64,000 nucleotides of DNA from Clostridia bacterium (lineage in GTDB: Bacteria > Bacillota > Clostridia > Oscillospirales > CAG-272). The notes beneath the pieces are model-generated. The model was not told the origin of the DNA. It saw only the letters and a program-made list of their open reading frames with translations, and searched no databases. How positions within the stretch are numbered: the first letter of the stretch is position 1; each line of letters begins with the position of its first letter. Below are positions 41,017 to 48,059 of the stretch, one piece after another. The position numbers were made by a program, and so were the translations under genes. The stretch lies in the NCBI GenBank assembly GCA_017398595.1, contig JAFQFR010000038.1, positions 58,082 through 122,081 of the forward strand, read 5' to 3'.

Positions 41017-43410
41017 ATGATCTTTGACGCGGCGGCAAAAAAAGTGCATATTTCGGTAGAGGAGCTCTGCCACACCGTGGTCAACCATGCGAGCATCGAC
41101 ACGCGCGGTGCGCGTCTCTACCCCGACAAGGGCAAGGTCGCCGAGTGGCTCACGGGCAAGCACGGACTTGCCTACACCGAGGACGTTTCCCTCTCCCGCA
41201 CGGTCAGCCGCGGCGGTCTCTTTTACGAGGTGAGCGGCGTGTGCGACGGCGTCCTGCGCGAGGGCGGCAAGGTGTTCGCCTGCGTCAATCGCTGCATCGG
41301 CGACTTCACCTCGCGCATCACCTCGGACATGGCGGCGGAGTCGATCGGGCACGCGGTCGCCTACGCATACATGCTCGCCGAGGGCGAAATGCTCGGCAGC
41401 ATCGGCTTTCGCGTGACCTTTTTCCACAACCAAAACGACATCAAGACCATCGAAAAGACCTACACCCGCGCGGAGATGGCGGCGGCATTTATGCGTCTGA
41501 TCGACCTGCACCGCCCCTTTGCCGCACTGGAAGCGGAGCGCATCTGCGTGCGTCTGCCCGCCGCGAAAGCGCAAGCCTTTCCCTACCGCGAAATGCGTCA
41601 ACAGCAGCGCGACTTCATGCTCGAAGTGCTCCGCGCCGTGAAATTCGGCGGCAAGGCGCTGATCGAAGCGCCCACCGGCACGGGCAAGACCATGGCGGCG
41701 CTCTACCCCGCGCTCAAGGCGCTGGGCAGCGGCTACGCGCAGAAAATTTTCTTCTTCACCTCGAAAACAACGACGGCGCTTGCCGCACTCGACGCGGCAA
41801 AGAAGCTATCCGCGACCTCGGGCGTGCGCGCCATTCACGTCTCGGCAAAGGAGCGCTGCTGCCCGATCAAAATGCGCGATCCGCTGAAGTGTACACCCGA
41901 AAAATGCCCGCGCGCCAACGGACACTACAAGCGCACCGCCGACGCCATTGCGGACATCGTGACCGCGCACAAGGTCATCGACCCGTCGGCGATCGACGCA
42001 TACGCAAGCAAATACAGCATCTGCCCCTACGAGTATTCGCTCGACCTCACCGAGCACTGCGACATCGTCATCTGCGACTGCAACTACCTCATCGACGAGG
42101 CGGCGCACTTCCGCCGCTACTTCTCGGAATGCGGCGAGGGACGCGGCAAATACATATTCCTCTTTGACGAGGCGCACAACCTGCTCGAACGCGCCAAGGC
42201 ATCTTTCGGTGCGGAGCTGCGGCTCTCGAAGATCCGCCGCTTTCTCGACGAGGTGCGCACCCTGCCGCAAAATCCCGTCACCGAAGCGCTGGCAAGCGTC
42301 GATTTCTACATCGACAGCATGCGCGAGCTCTGCGCCGACACGTCCGAAGAGGGCGACGACGGCATCGTGCGCGGCTTTACCACCACGAACAGCTTTGACA
42401 AGCAGCTGTACGACCTGCTGACCGCGTTCGTCAAGGCGGCGGATCGGCACATCCGCTCGCCGTACGGCGGCAGTCTGCCCGACAGCCTGTTCGAGCTTTC
42501 GTCCGATGCGAAAAAGTACATCACCTCGCTGGAAATGTTCGACGAGTGCTTCGTACACACCGTCACCGTAAACGGCGGCGAGGTCATCAGCAAGATCCTC
42601 TGCCTCGACCCGTCAAAGCGCCTTGCCGAGCGCTGTAAATTCGGCGCGGCAACGATCTTTTTCTCGGCGACGCTCACCCCGCTCGACTACTACGCCGCGC
42701 TCTACGGCGCGCCCGACGCGGTCAAGCTCAAGCTCGACTGCCCCTATGACCGCGAAAACCTCTGCGTGTGCATCATGGACAAGCTGAGCGTGAAGTACCA
42801 GTTCCGCTCGCAGAATGCCACCGCCGTTGCCGACGCGATCATGAGCACGGTCAGCCGCCGCGACGGCAACTACATGGTCTACTTCCCGTCCTACGAGTAC
42901 ATGAGCGAGGTGCAGACCGTCTTCAAATATAAATACCCGCATATCAAGACCGTCATGCAGGCAAAAAACATGTCCGAGGATGCGCGCCGCGCCTTTCTCG
43001 ATGCCTTCCGCGCGGGCACGCGACAGACTTTGGTCGGCTTTTCGGTGCTCGGCGGCATCTATTCCGAGGGCATCGACCTTGTGGGCGACCGCCTGATCGG
43101 CTCGGTGATCGTCGGCGTGGGACTGACCAAGCCCACCAACGAGAGCGAGGTCTTCCGCGTCTACTACGACAACAAATACGAGGCGGGCAAGGAATATGCC
43201 TACACCTACCCGGGCTTCAACCGCGTTTTGCAGGCGGCGGGGCGCGTCATCCGCACCGAGACCGACCGCGGCGTGGTCGTGTTCATCGACGAGCGCTATG
43301 CCGAGCCGGGATATAAGGAGCTCCTGCCCCATCAGTTCCGCACGGCAAAATTCGTCGGCGATACCCGTTCCCTCGAAAGCGTGCTTGACCGCTTCTGGGG
43401 AAAGGAGTAA
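41017..43410 (+). CDS. DinG/XPD-family iron-sulfur DNA helicase with degenerate N-terminal nuclease-like domain
   Basis: 797 residues. Residues 1-190 resemble the PD-(D/E)XK domain fused to many Clostridial DinG-like helicases, but the catalytic E-x-K is not present: GVCDG (74-78) keeps the Asp while FACVNRC (87-93) replaces the E-x-K strand. Then come Walker A EAPTGTGKT (218-225) and an iron-sulfur cysteine set (281/282, 292, 297 and a later Cys near 336). The DEAH box FDEAHN (383-388), FSATLTP and the motif VI QAAGRVIRTETDRG follow. It is a 5'-3' helicase of the XPD group, probably for R-loops or recombination intermediates. GGGAGG ribosome binding site. Confidence 0.9.
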   Translation: MIFDAAAKKVHISVEELCHTVVNHASIDTRGARLYPDKGKVAEWLTGKHGLAYTEDVSLSRTVSRGGLFYEVSGVCDGVLREGGKVFACVNRCIGDFTSRITSDMAAESIGHAVAYAYMLAEGEMLGSIGFRVTFFHNQNDIKTIEKTYTRAEMAAAFMRLIDLHRPFAALEAERICVRLPAAKAQAFPYREMRQQQRDFMLEVLRAVKFGGKALIEAPTGTGKTMAALYPALKALGSGYAQKIFFFTSKTTTALAALDAAKKLSATSGVRAIHVSAKERCCPIKMRDPLKCTPEKCPRANGHYKRTADAIADIVTAHKVIDPSAIDAYASKYSICPYEYSLDLTEHCDIVICDCNYLIDEAAHFRRYFSECGEGRGKYIFLFDEAHNLLERAKASFGAELRLSKIRRFLDEVRTLPQNPVTEALASVDFYIDSMRELCADTSEEGDDGIVRGFTTTNSFDKQLYDLLTAFVKAADRHIRSPYGGSLPDSLFELSSDAKKYITSLEMFDECFVHTVTVNGGEVISKILCLDPSKRLAERCKFGAATIFFSATLTPLDYYAALYGAPDAVKLKLDCPYDRENLCVCIMDKLSVKYQFRSQNATAVADAIMSTVSRRDGNYMVYFPSYEYMSEVQTVFKYKYPHIKTVMQAKNMSEDARRAFLDAFRAGTRQTLVGFSVLGGIYSEGIDLVGDRLIGSVIVGVGLTKPTNESEVFRVYYDNKYEAGKEYAYTYPGFNRVLQAAGRVIRTETDRGVVVFIDERYAEPGYKELLPHQFRTAKFVGDTRSLESVLDRFWGKE

Positions 43411-43487
43411 GATTCGCACACACAAAAAGGAGCGCTATGCGTTCTTTCTCGTGAGGATGCTTATTTTGTGATATAATTGGGCAGGTG

Positions 43488-44054
43488 ATGAAAATGGATA
43501 ACGAAAAGGAGTTGCCAAAACGCAAACCGACAAGATTAAAGAATTTTGATTATAGCTCCGTCGGTGCATATTTTGTAACGATATGTACAAGGGATAGAAA
43601 ACAAATACTGTCTGAAATTGTTAAAACAGAACTTCCGGCTGCCGACGAAGCAACAAATTCTGCGGTAGGGGAGGGGCTTGCTCCTCCCGAATATTCGGTA
43701 AAATTAAAACCTTGCGGCGAAGTAGCAAAAGAACAGTTACAGTTAATCGAAAATAGGTTTTCAACGGTCACAGTTGAAGATTATGTCATTATGCCCGACC
43801 ATATCCACGCAGTTATCTTTTTACATGAAAAGGCGGGAGGAGCAAGCCCCTCCCCTACCTTGGATACTGTAATTTGTGCGTTCAAATCGCTGACATCACG
43901 TATTTGCAAGCAACGGTACGGGATAGAAAGAATGTTTCAACGCTCATCTGCCGAACATATCGTTCGTGACAGAGAGGATTATGAAACACGGAGAAAATAC
44001 ATCCATGAAAATCCTATACGGTGGTACTATAAATATTTGAACACCGAAAACTAG
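43488..44054 (+). CDS. REP-associated tyrosine transposase (RAYT, TnpA-REP) 1
   Basis: 188 residues. HUH-nuclease family: MPDHIHAVIF carries the HUH histidines (H105, H107), and the catalytic tyrosine is probably Y171 in KYIHENPIRWYY. The family excises and inserts REP palindromes through a single-strand intermediate and recognises a GTAG foot (known from E. coli TnpA-REP). Two REPs, identical in opposite orientation, are embedded in frame at 43665-43689 and 43834-43858, encoding AVGEGLAPPE (59-68) and KAGGASPSPT (115-124). They flank the HUH motif. Codon use is AT-rich. The start has GTG-ATG-AAA-ATG options; I use ATG 43488. Confidence 0.93.
   Translation: MKMDNEKELPKRKPTRLKNFDYSSVGAYFVTICTRDRKQILSEIVKTELPAADEATNSAVGEGLAPPEYSVKLKPCGEVAKEQLQLIENRFSTVTVEDYVIMPDHIHAVIFLHEKAGGASPSPTLDTVICAFKSLTSRICKQRYGIERMFQRSSAEHIVRDREDYETRRKYIHENPIRWYYKYLNTEN
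43665..43689 (+). repeat. REP palindrome inside RAYT 1 (sense)
   Basis: Identical over 25 bases to the intergenic REP at 40814-40838: GTAG foot, GGGGAGGGGC/GCTCCTCCC. In frame with the RAYT. Confidence 0.95.
43834..43858 (-). repeat. REP palindrome inside RAYT 1 (antisense)
   Basis: Exact reverse complement of the copy at 43665-43689, 144 bases downstream, in frame. Confidence 0.95.
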
Positions 44055-44071
44055 AGCAGGAGAAATGTATT

Positions 44072-44404
44072 ATGAAAAAATGGATTGTTGAGGATTGGGA
44101 ATTTGAATTAACTGCCATGGACGGAAAAGCAGCGCATTGCAGACTTGGTATAGAAAAGGGTGATAAATTTGTCTTTTCTTATGCATGTCCCGAGGGGATG
44201 TGCCCGCGAGTAATGATAGAAGTATTCACTTGGTGCGAAGTTATTCGTTGCGGAGGAGATTTTACATATAGAGGATCGAAAGACAAATATGAAATGGATT
44301 TGTTGTGTCCTTGCAGAAGCATTAACTTTCACCTTAAAGCAACCCCGATCAATAGAGATGAATCGGGGAAACCTTTACCCAGCAAACAAAAACCAAAAGA
44401 TTAA
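44072..44404 (+). CDS. TIGR04076-like small protein
   Basis: 110 residues. Opens MKKWIVEDWEFEL and contains AHCRLGIEKGDKFVFSYACPEGMCPR, then VIRCGGDF and LLCPCRSINFHL. The cysteine-containing pattern matches the TIGR04076 family of small Clostridial proteins, of unknown role. It follows RAYT 1 by 17 bases and shares its AT-rich composition, so it may have arrived with it or have been the insertion neighbour. The last 15 residues are polar and likely disordered. Confidence 0.75.
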   Translation: MKKWIVEDWEFELTAMDGKAAHCRLGIEKGDKFVFSYACPEGMCPRVMIEVFTWCEVIRCGGDFTYRGSKDKYEMDLLCPCRSINFHLKATPINRDESGKPLPSKQKPKD

Positions 44405-44417
44405 ACGAATTATAACA

Positions 44418-44457
44418 ATAACCCCCGACAGACTTTGAAAATCTGTCGGGGGTTTAT
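44418..44457. terminator. Bidirectional terminator between TIGR04076 and GH43 genes
   Basis: AACCCCCGACAGA/TCTGTCGGGGGTT stem with a 9-base loop, then TAT. Confidence 0.85.
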
Positions 44458-44492
44458 CATCCTTATGAGAAGCCGCCTTGTTTTACTGCTTT

Positions 44493-46433
44493 TTACTTTT
44501 TAAACTTAGGCACAGGGGTCGGCGTGGAGGTCGGGCCGTAGACGCGAAGAACATCGGGGCCGCCGTCCTCGGCGGGAACGAAATAGACTCTGTCGATGCA
44601 GATGTCGCGGTCAAAGCCCTTGTTGCCGCGCGTCGCGTGCTTGTGATAGACCACCCAGTTTTCTTCCAGCTCGGGGCAAACGACAAACATGCAGTCGCCC
44701 GCGCCGTCCACATACAGGTTCGAGGAAAGCACCTCGTTATACTTATACTTGGTGTAGGGGCCGTACACATCTTTTGCCACGGCATACGACTCGCCGTAGT
44801 GTCCGCGGAAGTGACCCGACGCATACATCATGTAGTAATAGCCATTATGCTTGATGATGACGCCGCCCTCGCTGATGGGCGCATACTCGTCAACCTCGTA
44901 GTGCTCGGTGGGGCTGATGCAGTGCACCGCCTCGCGCTTGGTGCTGAGCACGCCGTCCTCGGCGTTCAGCTCCTGGATGTAGACATGGTTGCCGCCGCCG
45001 AAGCGCACGGTGGTGATGTACACTCTGCCGTCATCGTCCACAAACGGCGCGCCGCCGATCTCGGGCTCGGTATTGATATACGGCTTTTCGGGGTTCATCA
45101 CGAACGGGCCCGCGGGGGACTTCGATGCCGCGTAGAACACGCGGAACTCGGTGGGGCCGAAGCCGCCGGCGAACTGCGACGCGATCAACAGATAGAACCA
45201 GCCGTCCTTGTGGAACACATTGGGGCTCATAAAGTAGTGGATCGGGCTCTTTTCGTTGATCTCGAATGCAAAGCCTGCCTCTTTCCAATCATAGAGGTTT
45301 TCGGATGTGCGCACGCGGACGCGGCAGTAGGGGCCTGTCTGATCGAGGGTATAGAGATAGAACGTGCCGTCATGGTACAGAATCTCGGGGTCGGCACCGT
45401 AGGTGACGGGGTTGGTGTAGGTCTCGCCGCTGTAGAGCGCGGTGTCAGCGATCTCCACGGTGATGGGCGCGGTGGAACCGACGGCAAACGCCTTCGGCTT
45501 CGGGTTCTGCACCTCGAGAACGGGGTAGGTCTGATCGCCGAAGTAGAATGCGAGCACGTCGCCGCGGTTGACGGCAGAGAAAGGATATGCCTTGCCCGCG
45601 GTGAGCTGCATCGCGTGCTGCGCGAGGTAGAAGACCTTGCCGTGCAGGTAGCGGTACGCGAGCAGACGCTCGGTCGCCGCGTCATAGGAGAACGCAAAGC
45701 CCTGTCCGTCGTTTGCAAACACGACCATCTCCTCAAAGTCGCCCGGCGTAAGCGATGCCGTGAGCTTTTGCGCAATGCCGAGCACGGCGTCCGACATGGT
45801 CGCCTGCTTCATATTGTACAGTTTCAGGTTGGTAAAGCCGCCTTTGCCGCCGTCATTGTTGATGCGGAGCGCGAGCGTGCCCGACTCGAACGGTGAACCG
45901 TCGAAGCGGCTGTCGCCCTTTTTATATTCGGCTCTGTACAGCTCTTCGCCGCTCGCACAATCCGAGACCGTGTAAATGATATAGTCGCCGCTGACGCGGA
46001 GGTAGAGATGCAGATCCTGTCCGATGGAAAATCTTTCACCGTTTTTGCTCGCGGTGATGTTGCCGTTCCATTTGCTGACGGGGCTGGTGCAGCCGAGGGC
46101 GCCTGTAAGGCCGTCCTGACCGATGAACGCATAGTAGCCGTTGGTCTTGTCCTCTTCCTCGGTGCTCTGCTTGATCCTGCCGGCAGTACCGCCGAAGAAG
46201 ATTCCGCCGCCGCCCTGATGGTTGACGAAATCCGCCTCAAACACAAAGCTCTGCTTGTTCGGGATCCCGAGCAGCGCCGTGGAGTGCCCGCCCGTTTTCA
46301 CCGTGCGGAGTGCGCCGTTCTTCGCTTCCATGGCACCGTATACCACGTTGACGGTGTCCATACAATTGTCTGCGGTAAAAGTATTCTGATAGGTAAGGAT
46401 CTTGTCCTGCGCCTTTCCGATGTTGTAGCTCAT
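44493..46433 (-). CDS. Glycoside hydrolase family 43 protein, non-secreted
   Basis: 646 residues from ATG 46433 (GGAGGG 6 bases upstream). The N-terminal third looks like a beta-sandwich (FVFEADFVNHQGGGGIFFGG). From about residue 340 the five-bladed GH43 propeller starts (TYTNPVTYGADPEILYHDGTFYLY), with FMSPNVFHKDGWFYLLIASQFAG and EVDEYAPISEGGVIIKHNGYYYMMYASG. The Asp of YGADPEI and the Glu of ISEGG are the expected catalytic base and acid. Arabinofuranosidase or xylosidase type activity is likely. No signal peptide is seen, so it probably works on imported oligosaccharides, unlike the related secreted protein at 48060. Confidence 0.87.
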   Translation of the reverse strand: MSYNIGKAQDKILTYQNTFTADNCMDTVNVVYGAMEAKNGALRTVKTGGHSTALLGIPNKQSFVFEADFVNHQGGGGIFFGGTAGRIKQSTEEEDKTNGYYAFIGQDGLTGALGCTSPVSKWNGNITASKNGERFSIGQDLHLYLRVSGDYIIYTVSDCASGEELYRAEYKKGDSRFDGSPFESGTLALRINNDGGKGGFTNLKLYNMKQATMSDAVLGIAQKLTASLTPGDFEEMVVFANDGQGFAFSYDAATERLLAYRYLHGKVFYLAQHAMQLTAGKAYPFSAVNRGDVLAFYFGDQTYPVLEVQNPKPKAFAVGSTAPITVEIADTALYSGETYTNPVTYGADPEILYHDGTFYLYTLDQTGPYCRVRVRTSENLYDWKEAGFAFEINEKSPIHYFMSPNVFHKDGWFYLLIASQFAGGFGPTEFRVFYAASKSPAGPFVMNPEKPYINTEPEIGGAPFVDDDGRVYITTVRFGGGNHVYIQELNAEDGVLSTKREAVHCISPTEHYEVDEYAPISEGGVIIKHNGYYYMMYASGHFRGHYGESYAVAKDVYGPYTKYKYNEVLSSNLYVDGAGDCMFVVCPELEENWVVYHKHATRGNKGFDRDICIDRVYFVPAEDGGPDVLRVYGPTSTPTPVPKFKK

Positions 46434-46552
46434 ATTGTTCCCTCCGTTTCGGTAGTAAGATAAGCATAGCACATTTGCGGGGCGCAATCTATCCTAAAAA
46501 TCAATATGTTTTTATAAAAAATCCGAGCAGCAGTGTGATTTTTCGGATGTTG

Positions 46553-46590
46553 ACAAAAAGACTACCGCATTTTTGCGGTAGTCTTTTTGT
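46553..46590. terminator. Bidirectional terminator
   Basis: A 17-bp stem (553-569 with 574-590 of this kilobase), loop TTTT: ACAAAAAGACTACCGCA with its complement. It ends both the GH43 upstream region and the minus-strand zinc-ribbon operon. Confidence 0.85.
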
Positions 46591-46620
46591 GCATACTTTG
46601 CATGGTTATGTTTCACTATA

Positions 46621-46800
46621 CTAAGGAAGCTTTCTGTTGATACGCCAAGTGTGCGGTCGCATCTTCCCATCGGAGCACCTTGCTTTTCTCGGGCAATCTC
46701 CCGGAAGCGGTCTCCCTGCATACAAATTGCGTATCTCTTTTTTCCCGCAGAACGTACACATGTACTCTACCGCAGTATATCTCTTACCCGCATTATTCAT
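46621..46800 (-). CDS. Zinc-ribbon-like small protein (59 residues)
   Basis: Translated from the sequence: MNNAGKRYTAVEYMCTFCGK begins the protein. The C-x2-C pair in MCTFCGKKE and a second pair in GDCPRKARCSDG form a likely four-cysteine zinc site, with a basic C-terminus (KMRPHTWRINRKLP). The ATG overlaps the stop of the upstream gene by 8 bases, so it is the third gene of the operon controlled by the divergent XRE regulator. Function unknown. Confidence 0.65.
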   Translation of the reverse strand: MNNAGKRYTAVEYMCTFCGKKEIRNLYAGRPLPGDCPRKARCSDGKMRPHTWRINRKLP

Positions 46801-47017
46801 CTTGCGAAATGTAGCAGCCTCTTTCTTTCAGCAAAGATCCAATCGCGATTTTTTTCATGCCAGAAGCACCTCTGTACATCCGAAGCAGCTTATCATCATC
46901 ATACCGCTCATATATCTCGCGGTATCTCTCATATTCTGCACGCATAGCTTCATTCTTTTCCCGAATAGAGTTCAATACAAATGATCCGGTTTCTTTTAAA
47001 ACTTCTTTCCATCCCAT
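46793..47017 (-). CDS. Small helical protein of the zinc-ribbon operon
   Basis: 74 residues from ATG 47017 (GGGGTG upstream; an in-frame GTG lies 9 bases further). Sequence MGWKEVLKETGSFVLNSIREKNEAMRAEYERYREIYERYDDDKLLRMYRGASGMKKIAIGSLLKERGCYISQDE is mostly a long charged helix with R/Y/E repeats and a C-terminal helix. I do not recognise a family. It lies between the two zinc-ribbon genes, overlapping the second by 8 bases. Confidence 0.6.
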   Translation of the reverse strand: MGWKEVLKETGSFVLNSIREKNEAMRAEYERYREIYERYDDDKLLRMYRGASGMKKIAIGSLLKERGCYISQDE

Positions 47018-47036
47018 GCTATTCACCCCAGATTTC

Positions 47037-47192
47037 TTAGTTCGTATATGTCGTATACACTTTGGCTGCGGTCACATCATAATGCACACGCTTCTTGCAT
47101 TCAGGGCAAATTTTTGTTCCACCACCGCTGCAATTGGTCGTTTGACCGAGCAATTTTCCGCATGGGCAAACAATCGGCTTCTTATCTCCCAT
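47037..47192 (-). CDS. Zinc-ribbon-like small protein (51 residues)
   Basis: Translated: begins MGDKKPIVCPCGKLLGQTTN and continues with CSGGGTKICPECKKRVHYDV. Two C-x-C/C-x2-C pairs (CPCGK, ICPECKK) make a rubredoxin/zinc-ribbon knuckle. AAAGGAG ribosome binding site. First gene of the operon, with a consensus promoter overlapped by the AACCTG/CAGGTT operator. Similar small ribbon proteins in phage and plasmid elements act as Com-like regulators; here the role is unknown. Confidence 0.65.
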   Translation of the reverse strand: MGDKKPIVCPCGKLLGQTTNCSGGGTKICPECKKRVHYDVTAAKVYTTYTN

Positions 47193-47235
47193 TGTAATTC
47201 TCCTTTCTCTATGTTTTATGAATCACTTTATAAAG

Positions 47236-47289
47236 ATTATAACCTGTTTCAGGTTATTTGTCAATACCCTAAAACAGGTTAGATATAAT
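47236..47289. promoter_or_regulatory. Divergent promoters with XRE operators
   Basis: Minus promoter: TTGACA (47264-47259), 17 bases, TATAAT (47241-47236), both perfect. Operator O1 AACCTG-TTT-CAGGTT at 47241-47255 fills its spacer. O2, a weaker copy ending in CAGGTT, is at 47266-47280. Plus promoter of the XRE gene: TATAAT at 47284-47289 with a poor -35 at 20 bases (TTGTCA 47258-47263). Confidence 0.75.
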
Positions 47290-47316
47290 AAAACTATATA
47301 TTTCAAGGAGAATTGT

Positions 47317-47529
47317 ATGTATCATCGAATCCGTGATCTACGCGAGGATAAAGACCTAAATCAAACGCAGGTTGCTAAAATGCTGGGCATGTCACAAACC
47401 GGATACTCTAAATACGAGACCGGCGAAAATGATATTCCAACCGCAATTTTGATTCGACTTGCACGCTTTTATAATACCAGCATTGACTATCTCTTAGGAG
47501 AAACGGATAACCCTACACGATACGAATAG
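47317..47529 (+). CDS. XRE-family regulator, single HTH
   Basis: 70 residues from ATG 47317 (AAGGAGA 7 bases upstream): MYHRIRDLREDKDLNQTQVAKMLGMSQTGYSKYETGENDIPTAILIRLARFYNTSIDYLLGETDNPTRYE. A classic Cro/CI helix-turn-helix with no extra domain. It probably represses its own gene and the divergent zinc-ribbon operon through the AACCTG/CAGGTT sites. Looks like a small self-contained regulatory module, possibly a phage or mobile-element remnant. Confidence 0.9.
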   Translation: MYHRIRDLREDKDLNQTQVAKMLGMSQTGYSKYETGENDIPTAILIRLARFYNTSIDYLLGETDNPTRYE

Positions 47530-47566
47530 AAGACCGTATAGACGCATGTGTCTATACGGTCTTTTC
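47530..47566 (+). terminator. Intrinsic terminator of the XRE gene
   Basis: AGACCGTATAGAC/GTCTATACGGTCT stem with 6-base loop, then TTTTCG. Confidence 0.9.
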
Positions 47567-47620
47567 GTCCTGTGTGCAAGATGTGCTCCGAGATTTTTTG
47601 ACAAATGTAGACAAAAAATG

Positions 47621-47649
47621 TTGACAGATGTCTTTTTATATGGTAAAAT
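47621..47649 (+). promoter_or_regulatory. Sigma-A promoter of the small membrane protein
   Basis: TTGACA 47621-47626, 17-base spacer, TAAAAT 47644-47649. A second TTGACA lies upstream at 47598-47603. Confidence 0.8.
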
Positions 47650-47688
47650 ACAACCAATAAAACACATTTTTTGTTAGGAGGAAACCCT

Positions 47689-47916
47689 ATGAAAACTGCA
47701 GCAAAAGTATTCACAATCATTGGTATGGTCACCGGTTTCTGGATGATCGTTCCGCTCATCGTCGGCTTCATCGCGCTCAAGAAGCTCAAGACCGCACAGA
47801 CCAAGGCTGAGCTGACCACGATCGCGATCGTAAACCTGATCTTCTGCAGCTTGATCGGCGGCATTCTCATGCTCTGTCTCAAAGACCAGGATCTTGTCGC
47901 TCCTCCCGCACAGTAA
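47689..47916 (+). CDS. Two-helix small membrane protein
   Basis: 75 residues from ATG 47689 (AGGAGG 7 bases upstream). Two hydrophobic segments: VFTIIGMVTGFWMIVPLIVGFIAL and TTIAIVNLIFCSLIGGILML, with a short polar tail (CLKDQDLVAPPAQ). No family recognised; similar small two-helix proteins are frequent in Clostridia. Monocistronic, between its own promoter and terminator. Confidence 0.7.
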   Translation: MKTAAKVFTIIGMVTGFWMIVPLIVGFIALKKLKTAQTKAELTTIAIVNLIFCSLIGGILMLCLKDQDLVAPPAQ

Positions 47917-47928
47917 AATACAGTCTCA

Positions 47929-47955
47929 AGCACCGAGCGCTGCTCGGTGCTTTTT
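47929..47955 (+). terminator. Intrinsic terminator of the two-helix gene
   Basis: AGCACCGAGC, GCT, GCTCGGTGCT then TTTT. Confidence 0.9.
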
Positions 47956-47962
47956 GATCGTA

Positions 47963-47991
47963 TTGACAAGTGCGCGGCGAGCTATTATAAT
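47963..47991 (+). promoter_or_regulatory. Sigma-A promoter of the secreted GH43 gene
   Basis: TTGACA 47963-47968, 17-base spacer, TATAAT 47986-47991: perfect hexamers, directly after a terminator. Confidence 0.85.
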
Positions 47992-48059
47992 ACATATATA
48001 ATATCCAATATCTGTAAAACAAAATCTATACCGAAATGTAACAAAAGCGAGGGATCCGT

